Shown here in pieces: positions 17,501-25,225 of a DNA stretch of 50,145 bases. Numbering within the stretch: the first letter of the stretch is position 1; each line of letters begins with the position of its first letter. Where the stretch lies: NCBI GenBank assembly GCA_949286115.1, contig CASEBK010000021.1, positions 1 through 50,145 on the forward strand, read 5' to 3'. Both the position numbers and the translations under genes were made by a program. Below the pieces are notes generated by a model that was not told the origin of the DNA, made no database searches, and saw only the letters and a program-made list of their open reading frames with translations. The stretch is from an uncultured Veillonellaceae bacterium. Lineage in GTDB: Bacteria; Bacillota; Negativicutes; Veillonellales; Dialisteraceae.

Positions 17501-17777
17501 CTCGCCCCTCGTGAGCCACGAAGACCGCATCCGCCGCGCCGTGAAAAAACTGAAAGAAGCCCACCAGTTCACCTCCATGGAAGAAAACTGGCTGAAACGG
17601 ATCGAGCAGTACCTTATCCACGACTCCGTCATCCGCGCCGAGACCTTCGACGAAGACCCCCGCTTCCGCTCCGCCGGAGGCTACAGCCGGATCGACAAAG
17701 CCTTCCGCGGACGCCTCGGCGACATCCTCCGCGAACTCAATACCTACCTCTATGAAGACCACGGGAGAAGAGCATGA
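14508..17777 (+). CDS. hsdR: Type I restriction enzyme, restriction/translocase subunit
   Basis: The 1089-residue motor and nuclease subunit. The N-terminal part (about 1-150) resembles DUF4145. A PD-(D/E)xK nuclease follows (Asp near 249, IEAK near 261), then SF2 translocase motifs: ATGTGKT near 407, DEAH near 510, GLTATP near 560 and QMLGRATRL near 762, with an EcoEI-type C-terminal region that binds the methylase complex. ATG 14508 follows CGGAGGCGG. It overlaps hsdM by four bases. All catalytic motifs look intact. The coding strand is richer in C than in most neighbouring plus-strand genes. Confidence 0.96.
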   Translation: MASNFAFLKEKFPELAQLGGLAEKYWTSDPNSCLIKLGMMGETIVNLMFRFDDIPLPFGDRNNAAGRIQALRREGLLDDEMADTLHVLRQLRNKAVHDNFASADASRTLLPKIYGICEWFMQTYGDYAYEHRPFRTPEEEAAPPVMPPEEKKALREREDKETKTLQKDTLKKAAEARPVKRDARRRRALETMANQRPLTEAETRQLIDAQLRQVGWEADTEELRYSRGTRPAKGRNLAIAEWPCEGGFADYALFIGTTLYAVIEAKADRKDVSGILDGQGRQYAETVRLEGAVQAGAWGERGQYRVPFLFAANGRPYIAQYELASGVWFRDLRRGEAPRALKGWISPEGMLDIYRENVEASNAALAAMSRDFLTDRDGLNLRRYQIEAIDAAEKTIMAGGRTALLAMATGTGKTRTILGMIYRFLRSERFRRILFLVDRVALGEQAMDVFKNVKLEQLMPLTDIYEVKALGEKELGRETRVRVATVQSMIPQIFGAGDAEKPSVTDYDLIIVDEAHRGYFGDQEMTELESLCRDQRDYQSRYRAVIDYFEAVKIGLTATPSLETTKIFGQPVYTYSYRDAVIDGYLADYDAPHIIKTKLSEEGIHYPKGAAAVLYDPVTHDVVNAAELPDELDFDVDDFNKKVITESFNRVVLEEIARNIDPEDPMQGKTLIFAANDRHADLVVQILKDYYAALGVPGEAIMKITHKTGNPQQVQDAVKRFKNEQWPNIAVTVDLLSTGIDVPEITSVVFLRRVKSRILFEQMLGRATRLCPKIHKTHFEIYDAVGVYDSLRDVVTMPPAASPADTFQTLADQLEKAEKKTDIISLILRTAARLQRKAKAASLADAAEFEEKTGKTPAAFARDLRDLSAEEGRHCILDHRDALEALDSVRERARRLLVISETPDELTGHDRGYGAARTPEDYLRAFADYVAAHINEIPAMDIIVHRPRDLTRADLIALKKKLDREGYNERTLSTAVSQQADTEIAADIISLIRRAALGSPLVSHEDRIRRAVKKLKEAHQFTSMEENWLKRIEQYLIHDSVIRAETFDEDPRFRSAGGYSRIDKAFRGRLGDILRELNTYLYEDHGRRA

Positions 17778-19186
17778 CCACACAGGAAATCGTACAAAAA
17801 CTCTGGAAACTCTGCGACGTCCTCCGCGACGACGGCATCACCTACCACGAATACGTCACCGAGCTCACATACATCCTCTTTCTGAAGATGGCCAAAGAGA
17901 CCGGCACAGAAGAAAACATCCCCCCGGCCTACCGCTGGGACATCCTCACCGAGAAGAGCGGCATCCAGCTCAAGACCTACTACAAAGAGCTCCTCGACGC
18001 CCTCGGCACCCACGGCAAAGGCCGCATCCGCGAGATCTACCAGGACGCCGTCTCCCACATCGACGAGCCGAAAAACCTCGAAAAGATCATCCGCTCCATC
18101 GACGGCCTCGACTGGTTCAGCGCCCGCGAAGAAGGCCTCGGCGGCCTCTACGAAGGCCTCCTCGAGAAAAACGCCAGCGAGAAGAAATCCGGCGCAGGCC
18201 AGTACTTCACCCCCCGCGTCCTCATCGACGTCATGACCCGCCTCACCGATCCCCGCCCCGGCGAGCGGTGCAACGACCCCGCCTGTGGTACCTTCGGCTT
18301 CATGATCGCCGCCTTCCAGCACGTAAAAGACGCCACCGACGGCTTCTTCGACCTCACAGAAGACGAGACCCGCTTCGAAGTAGAAGAAGCCTTCACCGGC
18401 TGCGAGCTCGTCCGCGACACCCACCGCCTCGCCCTCATGAACGCCATGCTCCACGGCATCGAAGGGAAGATCACCCTCGGCGACACCCTCTCCGAGACCG
18501 GCAAAGCCATGAAAGACTACGACGTGGTCCTCACCAATCCCCCCTTCGGCACCAAGCGCGGCGGCGAGCGCGCCGCCCGGGACGACTTCACCTATCCCAC
18601 CAGCAACAAACAGCTGAACTTCCTCCAGCACATCTACCGCAGCCTCCGCACAGGCGGCCAGGCCCGCGCCGCCGTCGTCCTCCCGGACAACGTCCTCTTC
18701 GCCGACGGCGACGGAGAGAAGATCCGCTGCGACCTCATGGACAAATGCCGCCTCCACACCGTCCTCCGTCTCCCCACAGGCATCTTCTACGCCCAGGGCG
18801 TGAAGACGAACGTCCTCTTCTTCACCCGCGGGAAGACCGACCGCGGAAATACGGACCGCGTCTGGTTCTACGACCTCCGCACCGACATGCCCTCTTTCGG
18901 CAAGACCCATCCCCTCGCGCGGGAAGACTTCGCCGCCTTCGAAGCCGCCTACACCGCGGAAGACCGGACAAAAGTCAAAGACCCCCGGTGGAGCTCCTAC
19001 ACCCGCGAAGACATACGGGAGAGGGGAAACACCCTCGACCTCGGCCTCATGGAAGCCGCCTCCGACGTAGATGAGACCATCCTCGCCGACCCCGCCGGAG
19101 CCGCCGAGACCGCCGCAGCAGACCTCGCCGAAGCGGCCCGCCTCCTCACAGACGTCGCCGCCCGCCTCCGCGCACTGGAGGGATGA
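17774..19186 (+). CDS. hsdM: Type I DNA methyltransferase subunit
   Basis: A 470-residue N6-adenine methyltransferase that works with HsdS to protect host sites. An HsdM N-terminal helical domain (about 1-140) precedes the AdoMet motif DPACGTFGF (near 168) and the catalytic NPPF (near 253); SGAGQYFTPR just before motif I is typical of HsdM. It overlaps hsdR upstream and hsdS downstream by four bases each, so the three are coupled in the order R-M-S. The frame is intact. Confidence 0.97.
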   Translation: MTTQEIVQKLWKLCDVLRDDGITYHEYVTELTYILFLKMAKETGTEENIPPAYRWDILTEKSGIQLKTYYKELLDALGTHGKGRIREIYQDAVSHIDEPKNLEKIIRSIDGLDWFSAREEGLGGLYEGLLEKNASEKKSGAGQYFTPRVLIDVMTRLTDPRPGERCNDPACGTFGFMIAAFQHVKDATDGFFDLTEDETRFEVEEAFTGCELVRDTHRLALMNAMLHGIEGKITLGDTLSETGKAMKDYDVVLTNPPFGTKRGGERAARDDFTYPTSNKQLNFLQHIYRSLRTGGQARAAVVLPDNVLFADGDGEKIRCDLMDKCRLHTVLRLPTGIFYAQGVKTNVLFFTRGKTDRGNTDRVWFYDLRTDMPSFGKTHPLAREDFAAFEAAYTAEDRTKVKDPRWSSYTREDIRERGNTLDLGLMEAASDVDETILADPAGAAETAAADLAEAARLLTDVAARLRALEG

Positions 19187-20577
19187 TGATGGCCAAAGCA
19201 AAGAAGACCGCCGCCCCGGCGCGCATCCCCGCCGAAGAAATCCCGTATACTGTTCCCGCCAACTGGCGCTGGGTGAGATTGGGGAGTATCAATCAATATG
19301 AAGGAGATAATGTAGAGCCGAGTGCACAGTCTGATACGATTTTTGAACTGTACAGCGTGCCATGTTATGAGCAAAAATATCCTGAAATCGTAGCAGGAGA
19401 AAAAATCGGTTCTGCAAAGAAGAGCGTGAAGAAAAATGACGTGCTTCTTTGTAAAATCAATCCGCGTATCAATCGTGTGTGGAAGGTCGAACAATATACC
19501 GAGCATCCTTTGATTGCATCAGGAGAATGGGCCATCATCAGAAATCCTGATATCTTCGCAGATTATCTGATGAGATATTTTCAAGCGCCTGTTTTCCGAA
19601 AATATTTGCTTTCCAATGTATCCGGTGTGGGTGGTTCGCTCATGCGTGCGCGACCTAAATTTATTGACATCTATCCGGTGCCACTTCCTCCGCGGGTGGA
19701 GCAGGCGCGCATCGTCGCCGTCATCGAAGAGCTCTTCGGGAAGCTCGATGCCGCCGAAGAGAAGCTCCGCGCCGTCATAGAAGCGAGCCCCGCCCGCCGC
19801 GCCGCCCTCCTCCGCCGCGCCTTCACCGGCGCTCTCACAGAACCCTGGCGCGCTGCCCACGACTGTGATGTGAATGCCGTCCTGTCGCCAGCTGCGCCTC
19901 TTTCAGAAGCAGAGGCACCTTATGCGATTCCTGACAGTTGGCGTTGGTTCAGACTTGGGGATGTGACGAAAATAGTCGGCGGCGGCACGCCTTCTTCCAA
20001 AGTGGCAGAGTACTACGAGAACGGGACAGTCCCATGGCTCTCACCCGCAGACCTGTCATCGTATACAGACACATATATTTCTCACGGTGCGAAAAACATT
20101 ACGGAGCTGGGATTGGAGAAATCATCTGCTCAGCTTCTTCCAAAAGACACCGTTTGCCTGTCTTCTCGTGCGCCGATTGGCTATGTGGTGATTGCAGAGA
20201 ATCCGCTGTGCACCAATCAGGGATTTAAGAGCTTCTTACCGGCTGACTGCTATCTGCCAAAATTTTTATATTGGTATCTGAAAGGCAATAAACCATTGCT
20301 TGAAAACTACGCAAGCGGCACGACTTTTTTAGAGCTGTCTGCGAAGAAAGCGGGACTTGTGCCGTTTCCGGTGCCGCCGCTGGACGAACAGCGGGAGATC
20401 GTCCGCCTCCTGGACGAACTGCTGACGCAGGAAGACGCCGCCCGCGCCGCCGCCGAAGCGACGCTGGCGAAGATCCCTGCCCTCCGCCAGGCCATCCTCG
20501 CCCGCGCCTTCCGCGGCCAGCTCGGCACCAACGACCCCGCCGACCCGCCCGCCCTCAAAGACCCCCCGCGCCCCTGA
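19183..20577 (+). CDS. hsdS: Type I restriction specificity subunit
   Basis: A 464-residue DNA-recognition subunit with two target-recognition domains (about residues 25-165 and 230-385), each followed by a conserved helical region (PLPPRVEQARIVAVIEELF and PVPPLDEQREIVRLLDELL). The two recognition domains are AT-rich (about 19264-19680 and 19861-20350), while the helical spacers have the GC-rich style of the neighbours, the usual mark of domain swapping. The start is ATG 19183 in the ATGA overlap; ATG 19186 and 19189 follow at once. The bipartite target cannot be predicted by eye. Confidence 0.96.
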   Translation: MMMAKAKKTAAPARIPAEEIPYTVPANWRWVRLGSINQYEGDNVEPSAQSDTIFELYSVPCYEQKYPEIVAGEKIGSAKKSVKKNDVLLCKINPRINRVWKVEQYTEHPLIASGEWAIIRNPDIFADYLMRYFQAPVFRKYLLSNVSGVGGSLMRARPKFIDIYPVPLPPRVEQARIVAVIEELFGKLDAAEEKLRAVIEASPARRAALLRRAFTGALTEPWRAAHDCDVNAVLSPAAPLSEAEAPYAIPDSWRWFRLGDVTKIVGGGTPSSKVAEYYENGTVPWLSPADLSSYTDTYISHGAKNITELGLEKSSAQLLPKDTVCLSSRAPIGYVVIAENPLCTNQGFKSFLPADCYLPKFLYWYLKGNKPLLENYASGTTFLELSAKKAGLVPFPVPPLDEQREIVRLLDELLTQEDAARAAAEATLAKIPALRQAILARAFRGQLGTNDPADPPALKDPPRP

Positions 20578-20593
20578 ACAGACCGCAAAAGCA

Positions 20594-20631
20594 AAAAAGG
20601 TCTCTTCCTGAAACAAGGAAGAGACCTTTTT
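20594..20631 (+). terminator. Terminator of the hsd operon
   Basis: A 15-pair stem (20594-20608 with 20617-20631) beginning with an A-run and ending in TTTTT, 16 bases after hsdS. Confidence 0.95.
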
Positions 20632-20650
20632 CGTCCGCCCCACAACTGCG

Positions 20651-20677
20651 CTGTAAATGTGTCGTCGAATTTTACAG
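20651..20677. promoter_or_regulatory. Possible operator of the antitoxin gene
   Basis: CTGTAAA (20651-20657) and TTTACAG (20671-20677) form a 7-bp inverted repeat 34 bases before the antitoxin ATG, just upstream of a TATATT box (20687-20692). Phd/YefM antitoxins usually repress their own promoter at such palindromes. The assignment is inferred from position. Confidence 0.5.
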
Positions 20678-20710
20678 CAAAACCCATATATTGAAAGAGA
20701 GGTGACAGAT

Positions 20711-20977
20711 ATGCCAAAGATCAAACCGATTTCAGACCTGAGAAACTATACGGAAGTCCTGCGGGACGTCTCCGCCGGAGGACCGGTCTTCCTGACAAAA
20801 AACGGGCGTGGCCGCTTTGCCATCATGGATATCGATGATTATGAGACGATGCATCAGAAACTCAAACTGCTGCAGGCCCTCGCCGCAGGGGAGCGGGATA
20901 TAGAACAAGGAAAACTGTACAGCGAAGAAGAAGTGGAAGCCTATTGCAGAAAGAAAATAGAATCGTATGGCAAATAA
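20711..20977 (+). CDS. Type II antitoxin, Phd/YefM family
   Basis: An 88-residue DNA-binding antitoxin: PISDLRNYTEVLRDVSAGGPVFLTKNG is the Phd/YefM N-terminal fold, followed by the FAIMDIDDYE strand and an acidic C-terminal tail that would wrap the toxin. ATG 20711 follows GAGAGGTG; upstream in-frame codons lie in the promoter. The gene is intact and overlaps the toxin remnant by 11 bases. With the toxin broken, it may be an orphan or serve as a repressor of itself. Confidence 0.9.
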   Translation: MPKIKPISDLRNYTEVLRDVSAGGPVFLTKNGRGRFAIMDIDDYETMHQKLKLLQALAAGERDIEQGKLYSEEEVEAYCRKKIESYGK

Positions 20978-21293
20978 GCTGATTTACACGGAATAAGCCC
21001 AAAAAGATCTGGGAAATGTGATTGAATATATTGTGGAAGACCTGGGGAGTCCTCGCGCAGCAGAGCGTGTTGCTGCAAAGATTCGGGAGACGGCAGGAAA
21101 ACTGAGAGTTTCCGGAAATGGGTACTGCTTTGTACCGTGTCAGCCCGCTTTTCGGCAGATATCGTTTCCTTGTATGCGGGAACTACATGATTTTTTACCG
21201 GTTTCATAACGGTCAGATATTTATCGTGAGAATCCTTTATGGAAAAGAGACTACAGCAGACTGTTTCCCTTTGCAGACGAAGAAGAAAACTGA
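20967..21293 (+). pseudogene. Decayed RelE/ParE-type toxin
   Basis: Read across three frames this encodes a ParE/RelE toxin: ANKLIYTE, stop, AQKDLGNVIEYIVEDLG, then EFPEMGTALYRVSPLFGRYR, FLVCGNYMIFYRF, then KRDYSRLFPFADEEEN. Lesions are a TAA at 20994-20996, probably from a CAA Gln codon, a frameshift near 21100-21108, and a one-base loss in the A-run near 21243. Three separate lesions make a sequencing error unlikely, and no functional toxin can be made. The C-terminal stop would be at 21291-21293. Confidence 0.88.
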
Positions 21294-21511
21294 CAGACCA
21301 GCGGTGGTGGACCGCTCGCCCGCCGCATTTGTCGCGCGCCGTGAGTGAGCCCCGCACTGACAGCTGCGATACTCCTCGCGTCGTGATGAGGTCTGCTTAC
21401 GCATGAGACCCAAAGCAGGCTCCGCGCGGTGGGGAGGCCGCTCCGCCTGCCGCATTTAGCACGCGTCGTGATGGATGCTCGCCCCGAAAGCTTCGAAGTC
21501 ATTCAAGTCGT
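21294..21511. other. Gap with lead-in modules of copy B
   Basis: No gene is present. GACCGCTCGCCCGCCGCATTTG (near 21305) and CCGCTCCGCCTGCCGCATTT (near 21438) repeat the lead-in seen before copy A. CCGAAAGCTTCGAAG at 21484 is a diverged form of a hairpin module found again at 21884 and 22010. Confidence 0.55.
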
Positions 21512-21924
21512 GATGTGGGTCCGCACCCCCATGAGCCGATGCGAAATCATGAGGGATGCGCATTTGAAAAATGCGCGACACGAGCTGAGCATTGGTACAG
21601 CTTCCCCGCCCGTTTGAACGGAGGCCGGTGCCCGAAGGGAGAAACATTGGCCGGTGGCGTTAGCCGGAGCGCCTGTCTGAGCGAGCGCAGCGAGCGAGTT
21701 GCGCGGAGGGTAGTGACCGGCCAATGTTTCAGGCCGGAGTGATCGGGCGGCGCCCTTCCTTCTTTGCTTCGTTTCTTCCTTCGGCGGCGAAGGAAGAAAT
21801 GAAGCGACCATGGAGCTCGTGCTCCTAAGACAGAAACAGCCGTAAATGAGAGAAACGCTTTCTCCGAACATGCGCCCCGCACCGAAAGCTTCGGAAAAGT
21901 TTCAAACCGCGATGTGGGCCCGCA
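21512..21924 (+). repeat. Structured repeat, copy B
   Basis: A 413-bp element in the same orientation as copy A. P1 is GCGCATTT/AAATGCGC (21558-21565/21569-21576). P2 is 14 pairs, AAACATTGGCCGGT with ACCGGCCAATGTTT (21642-21655/21716-21729). The mirror 20-mer is at 21679-21698. P3 is 18 pairs (21766-21783/21788-21805) with a GCGG loop. Relative to copy A, the outer half of P2 and the tip of P3 differ on both arms in matching fashion. It ends at GATGTGGGCCCGCA (21911). Confidence 0.9.
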
Positions 21925-22050
21925 CCGACAGCTTCGAAGTCATTCATCTCGTGATGTGGGTCCGCATCGTAATGAGTGACAGACATTCTCCGAGCGTGCG
22001 CCCCGCCTCGAAAGCTTCGGAAAAGTTTCAAGCCGCGATGTGGGTCCGCA
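21925..22050 (+). repeat. Extra 3' modules after copy B
   Basis: Two further short units, each ending in GATGTGGGTCCGCA (21953 and 22037). The second contains AAAGCTTCGGAAAAGTTT (near 22011), as at 21884 and at 14346. They look like partial duplications of the element's 3' edge. Confidence 0.75.
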
Positions 22051-22141
22051 CTGAAAGCTCTGACAGTGCCCCGTCTCTATTTCCCCTGCGGGCCGCAGAG
22101 CCTTCAGAATTTTTTATAGGCCCTTCCCGGCGGCCCACGCA

Positions 22142-22150
22142 TGGTATAAT
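22142..22150 (+). promoter_or_regulatory. Extended -10 promoter of the nitroreductase gene
   Basis: TGGTATAAT (TGn plus TATAAT), 63 bases before the ATG at 22213. Confidence 0.7.
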
Positions 22151-22155
22151 GACTA

Positions 22156-22205
22156 TAAGGAAAGCAAAAGGGAAAAGGAAAAGGAAAAAGAAAAACAAAA
22201 AGGAG
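22156..22205 (+). repeat. Purine-only leader with GGAAAA repeats
   Basis: About 50 bases made almost only of A and G, including several AAAGGGAAAAGG-like units, between the promoter and the ribosome site AAAGGAGG. Slippage could change leader length. No structure is expected here. Confidence 0.6.
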
Positions 22206-22212
22206 GCATATC

Positions 22213-22713
22213 ATGGATGAGATCATGAAGCGCGGCAACACGCGCAAATTCAGCGATCGGCCGGTGGACGACGAGGCGGTGGACCGCCTGCTTCGGGCGG
22301 CGATGCAGGCCCGCGCCGCGGGGAATCAGAAGCCCTGGCATTTCATCGTGGTGCGGAACGAGGCGCTCATCAAGGCGCTCGCGCACAATAGCATGGCCGC
22401 TGGGCCGGTGCGGAAAGCGCCGGTGGTGCTGGTGCTCCTGGGGGACGAGCGGGGCCTTTCGTTCCCGGAGAGCTGGACCATGGATCTGGCGGCTTCGGCG
22501 GAGAATATCCTCATCGAGGCAGAGCATCTGGGACTGGGCACGCAGTGGATCAGCGTGTATCCTCACGAGGAGCGCATCCGCCATATCCGGAGCCTCTTCG
22601 ATCTGCCCCTCGAGGTGACGCCGTTCTGCATCATTCCCGTGGGGTATCCCGCGGATCGGCCCATCCGGCTCAATCATTACGACGCGACCCGCGTCCACAG
22701 AGATTCGTTCTGA
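22213..22713 (+). CDS. Nitroreductase-family flavoprotein
   Basis: A 166-residue FMN-dependent oxidoreductase of the nitroreductase fold. The N-terminal RGNTRKFSDRPVDDEAVDRLL is the FMN-binding start, AAMQARAAGNQKPWHFIVV is the following helix and strand, and GLGTQWISVYPHEERI and IIPVGYPADRP are the C-terminal phosphate-contact segments. It is short but complete for the single-domain class. ATG 22213 follows AAAGGAGG. Substrate is unknown. A second family member at 40684 is not a close copy. Confidence 0.9.
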   Translation: MDEIMKRGNTRKFSDRPVDDEAVDRLLRAAMQARAAGNQKPWHFIVVRNEALIKALAHNSMAAGPVRKAPVVLVLLGDERGLSFPESWTMDLAASAENILIEAEHLGLGTQWISVYPHEERIRHIRSLFDLPLEVTPFCIIPVGYPADRPIRLNHYDATRVHRDSF

Positions 22714-22722
22714 CGAAAAAAA

Positions 22723-22746
22723 GCCGCTCCCTGCGGAGCGGTTTCT
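22723..22746. terminator. Bidirectional terminator between nitroreductase and upp
   Basis: CCGCTCC (22724-22730) pairs with GGAGCGG (22735-22741). The minus strand has the stronger T-run (GCTTTTTTTCG), while the plus strand has GTTTCTT. A second weaker hairpin with CTTTTTT lies at about 22757-22786. Confidence 0.8.
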
Positions 22747-22786
22747 TCCTGCGAAAAGGCAACCCGCGAAGGCTGTCTTTTTTCGT

Positions 22787-23410
22787 TTATTTCGTGCCAA
22801 AGATGCGGTCGCCTGCGTCGCCCAGGCCGGGGACGATGTAGGCATTCTCATTCAGGTGGTCGTCGAGGGCGGCGGTGTAGATCTCCACGTCGGGGTGCTT
22901 CTGATTCACCAGCTCCACGCCTTCGGGAGCGGCGACGATGCACATGAATTTGATGCGCTCTGCGCCGCGCTGCTTCAGGAGGTCGATGGCGGCGACGGCG
23001 CTGCCGCCGGTGGCCAGCATCGGGTCTACGATGATGAAGTCGCGCCCTTCCGTGTCGGGGAGCTTGCAGTAGTATTCCACCGGCGCGTGGGTCACGGGGT
23101 CGCGGTAGAGCCCCACGACGCCCACGCGGGCGGAGGGGATGAGGCGGAGCATGCCGCCCTCCATGCCGAATCCCGCGCGGAGCACCGGCACGATGACGAG
23201 CTTCTTGCCGGAGATCTGCTTGCCTGTCATGGGGGCGATGGGCGTCTCGATGGAGACGTCTTCGAGGGGGAGATCCCGGGTGGCTTCGTAGCCCATGAGG
23301 ACGGTGATCTCTTCGAGCAGGCGGCGGAAGTCGCCGGAGCTGGTCTCTTTCCGGCGCATGAGGGTGAGCTTGTGCTGGACGAGGGGATGAGAAATGATGT
23401 GCAGCTGCAT
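22787..23410 (-). CDS. upp: Uracil phosphoribosyltransferase
   Basis: Makes UMP from uracil and PRPP in pyrimidine salvage. The 207-residue protein has the conserved [16 protein letters not shown] segment ([16 protein letters not shown]), the PRPP loop [16 protein letters not shown], and the uracil-contacting C terminus [18 protein letters not shown] start at ATG 23410, seven bases after AAAGGAGG, giving [15 protein letters not shown]. The longer frame would overlap the ribosome site. It is monocistronic and divergent from the downstream lipoprotein gene. Confidence 0.97.
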   Translation of the reverse strand: MQLHIISHPLVQHKLTLMRRKETSSGDFRRLLEEITVLMGYEATRDLPLEDVSIETPIAPMTGKQISGKKLVIVPVLRAGFGMEGGMLRLIPSARVGVVGLYRDPVTHAPVEYYCKLPDTEGRDFIIVDPMLATGGSAVAAIDLLKQRGAERIKFMCIVAAPEGVELVNQKHPDVEIYTAALDDHLNENAYIVPGLGDAGDRIFGTK

Positions 23411-23448
23411 AGAGGGCCTCCTTTGTGTGAAAACCATCGTTTTTTTCT

Positions 23449-23476
23449 ATCATAGCACAGACGGACCGTTTCGCAA
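23449..23476 (-). promoter_or_regulatory. Promoter of upp
   Basis: On the minus strand TTGCGA (23471-23476), a 16-base spacer and TATGAT (23449-23454) preceded by TGC. Confidence 0.7.
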
Positions 23477-23486
23477 TGCGGCGCGG

Positions 23487-23515
23487 TTGACTTCTTTCCC
23501 CGCGGGGGCTATAGT
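23487..23515 (+). promoter_or_regulatory. Promoter of the peptide-binding lipoprotein gene
   Basis: TTGACT (23487-23492) and TATAGT (23510-23515) are exactly 17 bases apart, 52 bases before the ATG. It is back to back with the upp promoter. Confidence 0.85.
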
Positions 23516-23566
23516 GAAAGAAATTCATTTCTTTTTTCTTACAGAGAAATAAAGGAGGCCCATCTT

Positions 23567-25138
23567 ATGAATCGTAAGACCATCGCCGCGTGCGCCGCGG
23601 CAGGACTGCTCGCGCTGGCCCTGGCCGGCTGCGGCGGCGGCAGCTCCGGCTCCGCTTCGAAGATCCCGAAAGACACGCTCGTCGTGGGCATCGCCACCGA
23701 TGTGGCGAGCATCGACCCCGCCGTAGCCATGGAAAACTGGCAGGTGCCGTACTACTGCTATGAGCGTCTTGTCCAGTACAAGACGGTGGACGGCAAGCCC
23801 AGCACGGAGGTGGAGGGGTCCCTGGCGAGCTCGTGGACCGTCTCCGACGACGGTCTCACGTGGACGTTCAAGATCGCGCCGGGGCATAAATTCGCCGACG
23901 GCACGGACGTGGACGCCGCGGCGGTGAAGTTCTCCTTCGACCGCGTGAAGGCCCTCAAGAAGGGGCCCTCCGACTATTTCAAGCTCGTGGAGTCCGTGGA
24001 AGCGCCCGACGCGGAGACGGTGGTGATCCGCCTCTCCCGGCCGTTCGCTCCCTTCCTCCAGACGCTGGCCGTGGACAGCGGCAATATCGTGAACCCGAAG
24101 GTGATGGAGCATGAGAAGGACGGGGACTACGCTTCGGGGTACCTCGCGAACCACTCCGCCGGGTCCGGTCCTTTCCAGATCGCCGAGTTCAACCCCGGCC
24201 AGAGCATCAAGCTCACCCAGAACGAGCACTACAGCGGCAAGAAGCCTGCGCTCAAGACGGTGACGTTCCAGATCATCAAGGACCCCTCGGCGCAGCGGCT
24301 CCAGCTGGAGAAAGGGGACCTGGACATCGCGGCGGGCATCCCCATGAATCAGCTGGAAGAGCTGAAGGGCAATAAGGACATCACCATCCACGAAGCGCCG
24401 GGGATGCTGGCGAGCGTGATCTATCTGAATAATAAGAAAGCGCCGCTGGACAACGTGAAGTTCCGTCAGGCCCTTTCCTATGCGGTGGACTATCAGGGGC
24501 TCATCGAAGGGGCCGTGAAGGGCCACGGCGAGCAGCTCACCACCCCCGTTCCGAAGGGCATGTGGGGCCGCGATGACAACGCCGCGGGCTACACCTACGA
24601 CGTGAACAAGGCCAAAGACCTCCTCTCGCAGTCGGGCGTCCCGGAGGGCACGCAGCTCACGCTGCTCTACTCGGACAATCAGGCCTTCAATGAGACCCAG
24701 GCGCTCCTTCTCCAGAATAATTTCAAGGCCATCGGCATCGACCTCAAGCTGGAGAAGACCGCATGGCCCACTTTCCGCGAACGGGTGGACGTGGGCGACT
24801 TCGAGCTGGGCATGGGCACGTGGAGCCCGGACTACGCCGATCCGCAGAACTACATGAGCTACTGGTTCGACTCGGGATACTTCGGCCTGGCGGGGAACCG
24901 CTCGTTCTACAGCAATCCCGAAGTGGACGCGCTCCTCCGGGAAGCGGAATCTTCGAGCGACCATCAGCACCGCATCGACCTCTACCAGAAGGCGCAGCAG
25001 CTCGTCCTGGCGGACGCGCCGTACCTCTTTCTCTTCCAGACGAACGCCATGATCCCCACGCGGGCGAACGTGAAGGGCTTCGTGTACAATCCCATGCTGG
25101 ACAATATGTACAATTTCCCGGACATCAGCAAAGAATGA
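23567..25138 (+). CDS. Peptide/nickel-family (SBP_bac_5) substrate-binding lipoprotein
   Basis: A 523-residue extracytoplasmic binding protein of ABC importers. It has a lipoprotein signal with lipobox LAGC (Cys22) and the family layout: SWTVSDDGLTWTFKI, GSGPFQIAEFNPGQSIKLTQNEHYSG and, near the C terminus, YADPQNYMSYWFDSG. These fit oligopeptide/dipeptide-binding proteins. It stands alone with its own promoter and terminator and has no permease beside it, so it probably serves a transporter encoded elsewhere. The ligand is unknown. Confidence 0.93.
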   Translation: MNRKTIAACAAAGLLALALAGCGGGSSGSASKIPKDTLVVGIATDVASIDPAVAMENWQVPYYCYERLVQYKTVDGKPSTEVEGSLASSWTVSDDGLTWTFKIAPGHKFADGTDVDAAAVKFSFDRVKALKKGPSDYFKLVESVEAPDAETVVIRLSRPFAPFLQTLAVDSGNIVNPKVMEHEKDGDYASGYLANHSAGSGPFQIAEFNPGQSIKLTQNEHYSGKKPALKTVTFQIIKDPSAQRLQLEKGDLDIAAGIPMNQLEELKGNKDITIHEAPGMLASVIYLNNKKAPLDNVKFRQALSYAVDYQGLIEGAVKGHGEQLTTPVPKGMWGRDDNAAGYTYDVNKAKDLLSQSGVPEGTQLTLLYSDNQAFNETQALLLQNNFKAIGIDLKLEKTAWPTFRERVDVGDFELGMGTWSPDYADPQNYMSYWFDSGYFGLAGNRSFYSNPEVDALLREAESSSDHQHRIDLYQKAQQLVLADAPYLFLFQTNAMIPTRANVKGFVYNPMLDNMYNFPDISKE

Positions 25139-25151
25139 GCGCATCGGGAAG

Positions 25152-25176
25152 GCCGCTCCCTCAAGGGGCGGCTTTT
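25152..25176 (+). terminator. Terminator of the binding-protein gene
   Basis: GCCGCTCC (25152-25159) pairs with GGGGCGGC (25165-25172), followed by TTTT. Confidence 0.88.
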
Positions 25177-25225
25177 CGCTTGACAGCGGGCGCGGAAATT
25201 TAGAAACGGGTCAGACTTTCGTGTC

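Noticed and set aside
15786..17783. 665-codon minus-strand frame
   Set aside because: It is antisense to hsdR, made possible by the GC-rich third positions. No motifs or start site.
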